Shown here: piece after piece, positions 28,673-36,849 of the stretch
Position numbering within the stretch: position 1 is the first letter of the stretch
Layout of the letters: each line of letters opens with the position of its first letter
Assembly: GCF_017354945.1 (NCBI RefSeq)
Contig: NZ_CP071503.1
Location: forward strand, 1,612,001-1,676,000
Reading direction: 5' to 3'
Source of the DNA: Shewanella avicenniae
GTDB lineage: Bacteria; Pseudomonadota; Gammaproteobacteria; Enterobacterales; Shewanellaceae
Length of the DNA: 64,000 nt
Notes under the pieces: generated by a model
What the model was told of the DNA's origin: nothing
Database searches by the model: none
What the model saw: only the letters and a program-made list of their open reading frames with translations
Translations under genes and position numbers: made by a program

Positions 28673-31212
28673 CTAATATATCCCGCTCGCAAAGAGAAAT
28701 TGTGAACAATCTTTTAAAGATTGAACATAAAAATTACGCAGCTACGCTAGGATTGATCGATACTCCTACAATTCATCTTGAGAGAAAGGAGTTGGCAGAG
28801 GCTATATCGGTTGTTGACAGGCTGTCGAGAAACGATCAAGAGTTTGCAAAGCGTGTAGCAATATTGACAATTGCTTTATCATGGGAATACTCAAACAAAG
28901 ATTACAAAGACTCATTGCGAGAAATATTTATCACAGCATTGACTCGGATGGGTATAGCTCCATCAACAGTATTAGTTGATGAGAACTACAAAAATGAAGG
29001 TATCTACAGCCCATTTAGTAGCTATATCAACAAACTCTCAGTTATTGCAAATCAATTAAAGTATGAAGTTAATATTAATGACAAAGCTTACCTACTAACA
29101 GATTTTCAAAAGAGTGTTTGGGATTCTATCGACACCAACAAAATTGTTTGTATATCAGCTCCAACATCAGCTGGTAAATCATTCTCAATATACTTAAAAA
29201 TAATTCAAAAGCTGACGCAGGAATATAAAAAAATAGTATATGTTGTTCCTACAATAAGTCTTGTGAATCAGGTGACTACAGATCTTTCATGCTTGGTCAA
29301 AGAATTTAATCTTAATGACACTGAAATATTTACACACATTCAAGAAGTACAGCCAGAAAAGTATATCTATGTATTAACACAGGAGAGAGCTATTTCAGGA
29401 TTCAGTGAAGAAGCTCACTTCGAGAATTTAGATATGTTAGTTGTAGATGAAATTCAAAATATTGAACGTGTTGCAAATGACGGTGATCAGAGGTCGAAAA
29501 TATTATATGACTTTCTAAAAGAGATAAAACATCAGACCAATACGAAGAGGATTATTCTAAGTGGCCCTAGGCTAAAAAATATAGGAAACCTCGGGTTTGA
29601 TATATTTAATGAAGTCTCATATGAAGCAGAAACAAAAGTACCACCAGTAGTCAATATTACTTATTCAGTGTCAAAATTCAACGGGAAGTTTTATTTCAAT
29701 CAATACAGTGATATTGCCGAAGAGCCAAATTCTATTGTCATTCAGTACAATGAAAAAATTAAAGGATTAGGAGGTACACAATACAATGATAACTTCCATA
29801 GCTATTTAGACTTTATACTCGGGCGCATAAGTAATAAAAGTAATTTAATATTTTCACCAACAGCTAACCAAGCACGAAAGACAGCCATTTATCTGTCCAA
29901 TAATGCACATGCTAAAAATAGAGAAAAAGTTGAGTCGCTTGCTGAATATATTGCAGAGTTCGTTCATAAAGACTATGACTTGGTTAGACTAGTACGGCAA
30001 GGCGTCGCTTATCATACAGCTAAACTCCCACTTCATATTCGATCTGCTATAGAAGACTCATTTTCAAATGGCATCATAAATAACATTGTTTGTACGACAA
30101 CACTGATGCAGGGTGTTAATTTCCCGGCTTCAAACATAATTGTAAGAAATCCATATCTATTTACTAAGAGGATGAAAAACAGAGAGAATGTTAAACTATC
30201 AAACTATGAATTTTCAAACTTACGGGGTCGAGCTGGAAGGCTTCTAAAAGAATTTATTGGTAGAACAATCGTACTTGATGAATCTTCATTTGAAATAGAG
30301 CAAGAGAACGAAACTCTTTTTGAACACACCGAAAAAGAGCTGAGTACAGGCTATGGTGAGTACTACGAGAAATTTAAAGAAAATATAGATAATTCAATTG
30401 GAAATGATTCTTTTGTAGAAGATGGAAAAGAGAAGCATCTCATCACCTATATTAGACAAACGATATATAGGCATAGAGAAAATAGCTATTCACGCCTGCA
30501 AGAAGTAGGCATTAATATAAGTAAAGAACAAATACAAAAAAATATAGAGACTCTAGATGCTTTGAATGTCCCTTCTGGGGTTGTGTATAATAACAGGTAT
30601 TGGGATCCATATGATCTTGATATCATATATAACGAGCTCAGAAGTAACAAAATTTGTAAGTTGCCCGCCAATATATGGGATAGTGGTACCCTTGATTCTC
30701 TAAAAAGCGCAACTATAACATTTTCACAAATCATGCCTTATTACTTTAATAAGTTCATTTCAAATCCAACTAAAGATAGTGAACAGTTAGATAAATATAT
30801 CTGGAGTATCTGTAAGTATGCTACAGACTGGGGGAGGGAAAATCTTCTTCGAGATATATTAATGGAGCGTAACTTTTCTAATGATGCTAGTGATCAAATA
30901 GATAAAGCAGTGCAAACTATCTCATCAAAAGTGTGTTTTGGTTTGCCTATGTTACTCAAACCATTATCGGATATGTCTGAAGATGAAAACTCCATACTTA
31001 GTATTATTGAAAATGGAGCTTACAGTAAGATCACCAAATACCTTATTGCAAAAGGAATTCCGCGAGACACTGCTATTTACATTAAACAAACTGCTTTGGT
31101 AGATATTGATCAAGAAGATCCTGATTATCGTCAAATACAGAAAAGAATATCAGATTTAAGAGGTCATATCTCACCTTGGATATTCAGTCAAATCGAAAGT
31201 GCAGGCACGTAA
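28669..31212 (+). CDS. hamB: HamB-like SF2 helicase, Hachiman defence
   Basis: An 847-residue superfamily 2 helicase. Motif I is APTSAGKS (164-171), motif II VVDEIQN (near 258-264), motif III ILSGPRL, then LIFSPTANQARKTA, motif V CTTTLMQGVNFPA and motif VI NLRGRAGR, the Ski2/Hel308-like pattern. About 150 residues precede the helicase core and about 280 follow. In Hachiman, HamB keeps HamA inactive until it meets damaged or phage DNA. It is AT-rich like hamA and translationally coupled to it. Its stop codon falls inside an attC-like site. Confidence 0.8.
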   Translation: MTNISRSQREIVNNLLKIEHKNYAATLGLIDTPTIHLERKELAEAISVVDRLSRNDQEFAKRVAILTIALSWEYSNKDYKDSLREIFITALTRMGIAPSTVLVDENYKNEGIYSPFSSYINKLSVIANQLKYEVNINDKAYLLTDFQKSVWDSIDTNKIVCISAPTSAGKSFSIYLKIIQKLTQEYKKIVYVVPTISLVNQVTTDLSCLVKEFNLNDTEIFTHIQEVQPEKYIYVLTQERAISGFSEEAHFENLDMLVVDEIQNIERVANDGDQRSKILYDFLKEIKHQTNTKRIILSGPRLKNIGNLGFDIFNEVSYEAETKVPPVVNITYSVSKFNGKFYFNQYSDIAEEPNSIVIQYNEKIKGLGGTQYNDNFHSYLDFILGRISNKSNLIFSPTANQARKTAIYLSNNAHAKNREKVESLAEYIAEFVHKDYDLVRLVRQGVAYHTAKLPLHIRSAIEDSFSNGIINNIVCTTTLMQGVNFPASNIIVRNPYLFTKRMKNRENVKLSNYEFSNLRGRAGRLLKEFIGRTIVLDESSFEIEQENETLFEHTEKELSTGYGEYYEKFKENIDNSIGNDSFVEDGKEKHLITYIRQTIYRHRENSYSRLQEVGINISKEQIQKNIETLDALNVPSGVVYNNRYWDPYDLDIIYNELRSNKICKLPANIWDSGTLDSLKSATITFSQIMPYYFNKFISNPTKDSEQLDKYIWSICKYATDWGRENLLRDILMERNFSNDASDQIDKAVQTISSKVCFGLPMLLKPLSDMSEDENSILSIIENGAYSKITKYLIAKGIPRDTAIYIKQTALVDIDQEDPDYRQIQKRISDLRGHISPWIFSQIESAGT

Positions 31213-31261
31213 CAAATAAATTCAGGTGACGCCTACGGCGCACCTGATTTAGGCGTTAACC
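31207..31261 (+). repeat. attC-like recombination site at the end of hamB
   Basis: The 55-base segment from ACGTAAC to GTTAACC folds as an integron attC would. TAAC pairs with GTTA; AAA faces GGC as an unpaired spacer; TAAAT pairs with ATTTA; one T (31222) bulges; then CAGGTG pairs with CACCTG and GCC with GGC. It starts within the hamB stop codon, common for cassette genes. Departures from RYYYAAC/GTTRRRY and the short length lower confidence; it could simply be the operon's terminator. Confidence 0.45.
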
Positions 31262-31377
31262 TCGAATGAAGTCTCGGTTAGATTAATGCTTGAAAAATCA
31301 ATTAGGGGGATTATCAGTGAAACGAGAAATTTGTTTATTAGTCGTGTTTTAAAGAATTTTAGACAACTCTGTACTCA

Positions 31378-31581
31378 CAGGATTGCACCTAAATTGCCAG
31401 CACATACGGGGCAGTGGCCGTCGCTAGTAAGGCGAATATCGCGTAGCGATGTGCTCATGAGCGCGAGCCAAGGATGGCGAGCTGGCCAATTACATGGATG
31501 TAATTGGCTGGCGTCGAGCTTATAGTGACATACTTGCAGCGTGCCACTGAACTGTATGTGCATTGGCCACCGCAGGTGATT
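31378..31581 (-). repeat. Structured repeat, right copy, flanking the Hachiman operon
   Basis: Read on the minus strand it begins AATCACCTGCGGTGGCCAAT (31581 downward) and ends ATCCTG (31378). Arms at 31543-31561 and 31400-31418 pair at 16 of 19 positions. The interior contains a perfect stem, CCAATTACAT against ATGTAATTGG, whose tip again reads ATCCATG on the minus strand, as in the left copy. At 204 bases it is longer than the 133-base left copy, the difference being in the inner hairpins. Confidence 0.7.
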
Positions 31582-31661
31582 GACCACATAAATATGACAT
31601 CCAGCAAATAGGCAACATAGAATTGCAATGCAACAGGCATCACCGTAATCGATGAACGATT

Positions 31662-31697
31662 GCAAAGCCCTCCGCCAACGGCAAGAGGGCTTTTTGC
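31662..31697. terminator. Orphan terminator-like hairpin
   Basis: GCAAAGCCCTC and GAGGGCTTTTTGC pair around a 12-base loop. No gene on either strand ends directly before it, so it may belong to a lost gene or to the repeat-bearing transcript. Confidence 0.65.
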
Positions 31698-31855
31698 ATT
31701 AGGTTGAATGACATCGGGACCACTGTCCCTCGCTAGAGCTGCTACCGACTAAGCCAGCTTAGTGAACTTTCATCTGACTGTTATAAATGTTTAAAGTGAC
31801 TGAAATTTTTAACGACTAGGATATCCGCGGTCTTCTTAACACTGTATGGATAGCT

Positions 31856-33457
31856 ATGAAATTAAAAACAGTTGTATCGCTGGTATCTCTGGCGGTTGTT
31901 GGTTCGTTGTTAGCTGGTTGTAATTCCGATGATAAGCAGACTGAGGTTGAAGTGCAGACTTCCTCAGGTCGTTGGCTGACAGGTGATATTCACGTTCATA
32001 CTGCAATTTCTCAAGATGCGCGCTCACCACTGACGGATGTGCTGGATAAGGCGTTTAACGCCTTTGATTTGGACTATGTCAGTATCTCCAACCATATGCG
32101 CGACAACAGCCAAGACAATGATGATAACGATGTCGGTGGTTTGCTGTATCACAAGGCGCTGACGCAATATGAACTGCCAGCCGTTGCGGCGCTGCGTGCT
32201 GAGCAGTATTCAGATAAGTTGATTTTCTCAAGCTTTGAGTGGGACATGCCAACCCACGAACACTACGGCATCGGCATTGTTTGGGATGACGCCAACCAAG
32301 CGCAGGGCGTAGCAGCGGTAAAAGAGTTTGAGTATCGTTTTAGCAACAAAAATGATGTGTCTGAGTTTGATGCTGCCGATGTTAGTCGCTGGGAAGCCGC
32401 GGGTGTGACGCGTCAAAATCAAACCCATGAAGACGGCTTGGCAGCACTTGCTTGGCTGGAGCAAAACTACCCAAGCTCAAGCTTTGGTATGCTGAATCAC
32501 CCGCGTCGTTACGGCAGCAGCTACACCATTGAAGATATTCGCGACTTAAACAACGCCGCGCCTAATGTGTTTTTCTTGATTGAAGGCATGGTCGGTAACC
32601 AATTTAATGGTCATCGAGGCGACTATGCCGGTAGCAGTTTTGATGGTGTGTATGGCGGGGTAGACCCTGCGGTTGCCCAAGTTGGCGGCTGGTGGGATGC
32701 TCTGCTAGGCGAGGGGCGTAAGATTTGGAACGTGGCCAACTCAGATCATCACTTCAAAACCCGCGACAGCTTCGCCAGTGGCTATTATCCGGGCGAATAC
32801 GCCAAAACCTTCACTTGGGTTGATGATGTCACCGATGCTGCAATGCCGATCTCTGCCCAAACGCTGCTGGACGCAATGCACACCGGCAACATGTGGGGCA
32901 CTTATGGTGATTTGATTGACGCGCTTGATTTTAAAGCCGCAAGCAGCAACAACAGTGCAGCGACTATGGGGCAAACCCTTGCGGCCAAAGCGGGTGACGA
33001 AGTGACTATCACCATCCGTTTCAAATCGCCAGACACCAACAATCGCGAAGCTGTGGTCAATAATGAAATCTACGACGCGATGAATCCGGGTGTAAACCAT
33101 GTGGATTTGATTGTGGGCGACGTGGGCAGTAAAGCCTTGCCGGGTTCAAGCGAATATAGCAGCGAAACCAATCCGTCTGCGCACGTAGTGCGTTCATTCA
33201 CTGCGGATGATTGGACGGTAGACAGCGAAGGTTATGCGAGCATGAGCTACACCTTTACTGCGGCGAAACATCAGTATTTCCGCCTGCGCGGTACCAACTT
33301 GGCTTATAACGTGACAGGCTTAACCGCTAACGGCGAGCCGCAACGTTCTGCGATTGTAGATGGTGAAGATCCACAGTACTTTGAACTGTTAAACGAGCGC
33401 AACTATGGCGATTTGTGGTTCTACTCAAACCCGCTGTATGTTGAAGTGCAACCTTAA
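31856..33457 (+). CDS. Lipoprotein with PHP-like metal-dependent hydrolase domain
   Basis: Lipobox LLAGC (near residue 22) predicts lipid anchoring. The domain opens with WLTGDIHVHTAISQDA, the PHP motif HxH, followed by DYVSISNHMRD, SSFEWDMPTHEHYGI, MLNHPRRYG and NVANSDHHF, which supply further metal-ligand His and Asp. PHP proteins are phosphoesterases or related hydrolases; the substrate here is unknown. The C-terminal 130 residues look like a beta-rich accessory domain. It is 533 residues long, stands alone and is followed by a triple 14-base repeat and a terminator. Confidence 0.85.
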   Translation: MKLKTVVSLVSLAVVGSLLAGCNSDDKQTEVEVQTSSGRWLTGDIHVHTAISQDARSPLTDVLDKAFNAFDLDYVSISNHMRDNSQDNDDNDVGGLLYHKALTQYELPAVAALRAEQYSDKLIFSSFEWDMPTHEHYGIGIVWDDANQAQGVAAVKEFEYRFSNKNDVSEFDAADVSRWEAAGVTRQNQTHEDGLAALAWLEQNYPSSSFGMLNHPRRYGSSYTIEDIRDLNNAAPNVFFLIEGMVGNQFNGHRGDYAGSSFDGVYGGVDPAVAQVGGWWDALLGEGRKIWNVANSDHHFKTRDSFASGYYPGEYAKTFTWVDDVTDAAMPISAQTLLDAMHTGNMWGTYGDLIDALDFKAASSNNSAATMGQTLAAKAGDEVTITIRFKSPDTNNREAVVNNEIYDAMNPGVNHVDLIVGDVGSKALPGSSEYSSETNPSAHVVRSFTADDWTVDSEGYASMSYTFTAAKHQYFRLRGTNLAYNVTGLTANGEPQRSAIVDGEDPQYFELLNERNYGDLWFYSNPLYVEVQP

Positions 33458-33460
33458 GCG

Positions 33461-33501
33461 CTGAGTAAAAAGCTCTGAGTAAAAAGCTCTGAGTAAAAAG
33501 C
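33461..33501 (+). repeat. Three tandem 14-base repeats
   Basis: CTGAGTAAAAAGCT occurs three times head to tail (the last copy one base short) directly after the PHP-protein stop codon. This looks like slippage and has no evident role. Confidence 0.85.
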
Positions 33502-33576
33502 ATTCGATACAATCTGTGTGAATTACTCAGGGAATGAGTAGATTACACGCGAGTTTATCCGCTGGTTTCGATATAG

Positions 33577-33612
33577 AAAAAGCGCTTTGGGCTTACGTCC
33601 AAAGCGCTTTTG
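33577..33612. terminator. Bidirectional terminator between PHP lipoprotein and aldehyde dehydrogenase genes
   Basis: AAAAGCGCTTTGG and CCAAAGCGCTTTT pair over 13 bases between converging genes. Confidence 0.88.
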
Positions 33613-33642
33613 TTTGGCTTAACGCAATTTAAGCTAGTGTGA

Positions 33643-35133
33643 TTAGTATCGAATCATCACAGATTTCAGTTCAGTGTAGTCTTCGATAAAGGCTGAACCG
33701 TATTCACGGCCGATACCTGAACCTTTGGCACCACCGAATGGGACACCTGGGTCAACGATGGTGTGCATGTTCACCCACACAGTACCGGCTTCTACTTGGG
33801 GCACTAAGCGCAGTGCTTTGGACAAATCATGGGTCCAAATCGAAGCGGTCAGCCCGTAAGGCGAGTCGTTCATTTCGCGGATCAGTTCTTCTTCGGTGTC
33901 GTAGGTGGCAAGGGTTGCCACTGGGCCGAACACTTCTTCACGCCATGAGGTGCTTTGCAGCGATTTTGGACGGATCACCGTTGGTTTAACGAAGAAGCCA
34001 GGGCGATCATAGGTGCTGCCACCTACCACAAAACGGTCACCTTCTTTGCTGGCGGTTTCAAACGCTTCAATCACTTTGTTGTATTGATCTTGGGTGGCAA
34101 CAGGGCCGAATTGGGCGTTTTCATCCATAGGGTCACCCGCTTCAATGCCTTCTAAGCGTTCACGAATGGCGGCTTCTACCGCATCCACTTGGCTTGAGTG
34201 CACTAAGAAACGTTCGGCAGAGGCACAGATCTGGCCGGTGTGCATAAAGCCCGCTTCAAACATGCCGTTGACGATCTCTTCCACGCTCATATCGGGTAGG
34301 AAGCCTGCGGCATTTTTACCGCCAAGTTCCAGCGTGACGTGTTTCAAGTTAGCTTTCATGGCGGCATCGGCAATGATGTGGCCAGTGCGAACTGAACCCG
34401 TCAGTGACACTTTAGCAATACGGTTATCAGGAATGATCTGGTCGCCTAATTTTCCGGGGCCGTTAATCACGTTCAATACTCCGTCTGGTAATCCCGCTTC
34501 TTTACCCAGTTCAGCCACGCGCAGCAGCGAGAACGGGGTAGGTGAGGCAGATTTCAGCAACGCGGTGTTACCGGTGGCTAAGGCTGCTCCCAGTTTCCAG
34601 ATGGGGATCATTACTGGGAAGTTCCATGGAATAATACCGAATACCACGCCCAAAGGTTCGCGCAGGGTCATGGCGGTGTATTTTTCGCCATTAGCAGATG
34701 GCACCGATGGTGTCAGGGTTTGGCCAGCAATTTTGGTTGCCCAACCGGCGTAATAACGCAGGAATTGGGCTGCCCAACCCACTTCAATCATCCGTGACAA
34801 TGACAGCAATTTACCGGATTGCAGGGTTTCCAACTGGGCGATCTCTTCGCCGTGCTGTTCAATCAGGTCTGCAAAACGCAGCAAAATGCGTTCTTTTTGC
34901 GCTGGGGTGGTTTCAGCCCATTCGCCTTTAAAGGCGGCATGCGCTGAGGCAATTGCTTGTTCCACTTCTTCAGGGGTTGCGCGGGCAACTGTGCCCACTA
35001 ACTCGCCGTTTGCTGGGTTGTGGATCTGTTCGCGGTCAGTGCTTGAGCCGGGTACAGCTTTACCATTGATAAAGTGCCCTTGCTGACGCGCTAGGAAGGC
35101 TTTGACTTCAGGAAGTAGTGCTACGTTAGCCAT
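33643..35133 (-). CDS. NAD(P)-dependent aldehyde dehydrogenase
   Basis: A 496-residue aldehyde dehydrogenase. Catalytic Glu is in HVTLELGGKNAAG and catalytic Cys in HTGQICASAERF; the IIPWNFP and SLTGSVRTG cofactor segments are present. The N-terminal region (FLARQQGHFINGKAVPG) resembles phenylacetaldehyde dehydrogenase FeaB more than BetB. It lies 27 bases behind the GMC oxidoreductase gene, so an alcohol-to-aldehyde-to-acid pair is likely; choline to betaine is one possibility. Since an insertion sequence now sits before the upstream gene, expression may have changed. Confidence 0.9.
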   Translation of the reverse strand: MANVALLPEVKAFLARQQGHFINGKAVPGSSTDREQIHNPANGELVGTVARATPEEVEQAIASAHAAFKGEWAETTPAQKERILLRFADLIEQHGEEIAQLETLQSGKLLSLSRMIEVGWAAQFLRYYAGWATKIAGQTLTPSVPSANGEKYTAMTLREPLGVVFGIIPWNFPVMIPIWKLGAALATGNTALLKSASPTPFSLLRVAELGKEAGLPDGVLNVINGPGKLGDQIIPDNRIAKVSLTGSVRTGHIIADAAMKANLKHVTLELGGKNAAGFLPDMSVEEIVNGMFEAGFMHTGQICASAERFLVHSSQVDAVEAAIRERLEGIEAGDPMDENAQFGPVATQDQYNKVIEAFETASKEGDRFVVGGSTYDRPGFFVKPTVIRPKSLQSTSWREEVFGPVATLATYDTEEELIREMNDSPYGLTASIWTHDLSKALRLVPQVEAGTVWVNMHTIVDPGVPFGGAKGSGIGREYGSAFIEDYTELKSVMIRY

Positions 35134-35160
35134 AATAAAATGTCCTTATCGTCTAAAAAT

Positions 35161-36849
35161 TTATTTCACTGCCAATTCAGCTTCTGCTTCGCGTACTTTG
35201 GCGGCAGGTTTGGCTGGTTTAGCGGAAAGGGTTTGACTGCCGAGTGGATCTTTAATGCCACAAATCAAATCACTGGCTTTTTCAGCAATCGCAATAGTTG
35301 GCGCGTTGGTGTTGCCGCTTGGAATGTGTGGCATCACTGAACTGTCGGCAACACGTAAGCCTTTAATGCCGTGAACGCGCAGCTCTGGGTCAACCACGGA
35401 AGTGGCTGGGTCTTGACCGATACGACAAGTGCCGACTGGGTGATACACGGTACGAGATACACGGCGGACATATTCTTCGATGGCGGCATCGTCATCAGCG
35501 GAACAAGTTGGGTTGAACACTTCCACTACGTGTTCTTTCAAGGCGGGTTGTTCAAAGAATTTCAGTGCCAGTTTGGTGGCGCGGATTTGGCCTTGAACGT
35601 CTTCCTCTTTTTCCAAATATGCGGCACGAATACGCGGTAAATCTTCTGGATTGGCGGAACGGATTTCCACTTCACCACGAGATTTTGGTTGTAGGTGACC
35701 GGTTTTAATGGTGATCCCGTGGGTACGACCTTTTTGGTTCAAATCTGGGTCATCCCAAGTATCAAGGATTGGCAGGAAGTGGAACTGCACATCGGGTTTG
35801 CCTGAGCCAGTGCTATCGATAAAGGCGAACGCTTCCAAAATAGGCGAGGTCAACACACCTGAGCGGCTAAATACCCATTCGATACCGTGTCCAAGCGCTT
35901 TCAAGCCTTTGTCTTCACCATACAGCGAGATAGGTTCTTTGATGGTGGCGTTAACTGACATGTGTAAGTGGTCGTGGAAGTTTTTGCCGACCGGCAGTTC
36001 CAGTTTTTGTTTTACGCCAGCACGTTTCAGTACATCTGCTGGGCCTACACCTGACAGTTGCAGCACTTTAGCTGAACCGATTGCACCGGCAGCCACAATC
36101 ACTTCTTGGTTGGCGGTGGCGGTAACTTCTTTACCGTGCACTTTGTAGGTGACACCGGTAGCGCGGCCATTTTCGATTTCAACCCGAGACACTAAAGCGT
36201 TCAGTTCCAGCGTCAGGTTTTTATCATTACGTACTTGCTTTAAATAGGTACGGGCAGTTGAAGCACGTTCGCCGTTGTGGGTGGTAGTTTGATAGAAACC
36301 AACACCTTCCATGCGAGCGCCGTTGTGGTCGACAATGTATTCGTAACCGGCTTGTTGCCCTGCGCGAACGAAGGCATCACTCATTGGGTGACGATAGCGG
36401 TTTTCTGACACGAACAATTGGCCTTTGTTGCCGTGGTATTCGTTGGCCATCGCTTCGTTGTTTTCGGCTTTTTTGAAGTAGTGCAGCATGGTGTCGCCGT
36501 TCCAACCTGTCGCGCCGAAGTCTTTTTCCCATGCATCGTAGTCAGAACGTTGACCACGCACATACACCATGCCGTTGATGGATGAACCACCGCCTAAAAC
36601 GCGGCCTTGCAGCACATCCATTGGACGGTTTAGCGTGTAAGGTTCTGGCTCAGCAACATATGGCCATGATTTTTTAGGGATCACTAGCGCCATACCGCCT
36701 GGGGCTTTAATGAAGAGGTTATTGTCGTTACCGCCAGCTTCCAGCAGCAGTACGGTACCTTTTTTACGGGTCAGCAAGTTATAAGCGATAACACATCCGG
36801 CAGAGCCGGCGCCGACGATGATGTAGTCATAAGCACAGGGCCGGAGCAT
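35161..36849 (-). CDS. GMC-family alcohol dehydrogenase (choline dehydrogenase-like) with IS-derived start
   Basis: A FAD-dependent GMC oxidoreductase: the nucleotide-binding DYIIVGAGSAGCV, GGGSSINGMVYVRG, and C-terminal VYHPVGTCRIG and SGNTNAPTIAIAEK with the catalytic His/Asn pair. Size and motifs fit choline dehydrogenase or long-chain alcohol dehydrogenase. An ISAs1-family element is inserted at its 5' end. The present first five codons (MLRPC) come from the IS terminal repeat and join in frame to AYDYIIVG. The original start, MTNNAYD with AAAGGA in front, survives beyond the IS at 38070. No good ribosome site precedes the present ATG, so the gene may be silenced. Confidence 0.88.
   Translation of the reverse strand: MLRPCAYDYIIVGAGSAGCVIAYNLLTRKKGTVLLLEAGGNDNNLFIKAPGGMALVIPKKSWPYVAEPEPYTLNRPMDVLQGRVLGGGSSINGMVYVRGQRSDYDAWEKDFGATGWNGDTMLHYFKKAENNEAMANEYHGNKGQLFVSENRYRHPMSDAFVRAGQQAGYEYIVDHNGARMEGVGFYQTTTHNGERASTARTYLKQVRNDKNLTLELNALVSRVEIENGRATGVTYKVHGKEVTATANQEVIVAAGAIGSAKVLQLSGVGPADVLKRAGVKQKLELPVGKNFHDHLHMSVNATIKEPISLYGEDKGLKALGHGIEWVFSRSGVLTSPILEAFAFIDSTGSGKPDVQFHFLPILDTWDDPDLNQKGRTHGITIKTGHLQPKSRGEVEIRSANPEDLPRIRAAYLEKEEDVQGQIRATKLALKFFEQPALKEHVVEVFNPTCSADDDAAIEEYVRRVSRTVYHPVGTCRIGQDPATSVVDPELRVHGIKGLRVADSSVMPHIPSGNTNAPTIAIAEKASDLICGIKDPLGSQTLSAKPAKPAAKVREAEAELAVK
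36826..36835. repeat. Target-site duplication, left copy
   Basis: GTCATAAGCA here is repeated exactly at 38050-38059, directly outside the two ends of the insertion sequence. Ten bases suits the ISAs1 family. Confidence 0.93.

Noticed and set aside
31286..31665. Short open frames on both strands to the right of hamB
   Set aside because: They lie inside or across the structured repeat at 31378-31581, whose palindromes keep frames open by chance; no ribosome site or family resemblance.
33461..33501. Tandem 14-base repeats as a CRISPR or regulatory iteron set
   Set aside because: Copies are directly adjacent without spacers and lie behind a stop codon; simple slippage explains them.
34094..34753. 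A 219-codon plus-strand frame
   Set aside because: Antisense to an intact aldehyde dehydrogenase with all catalytic residues.
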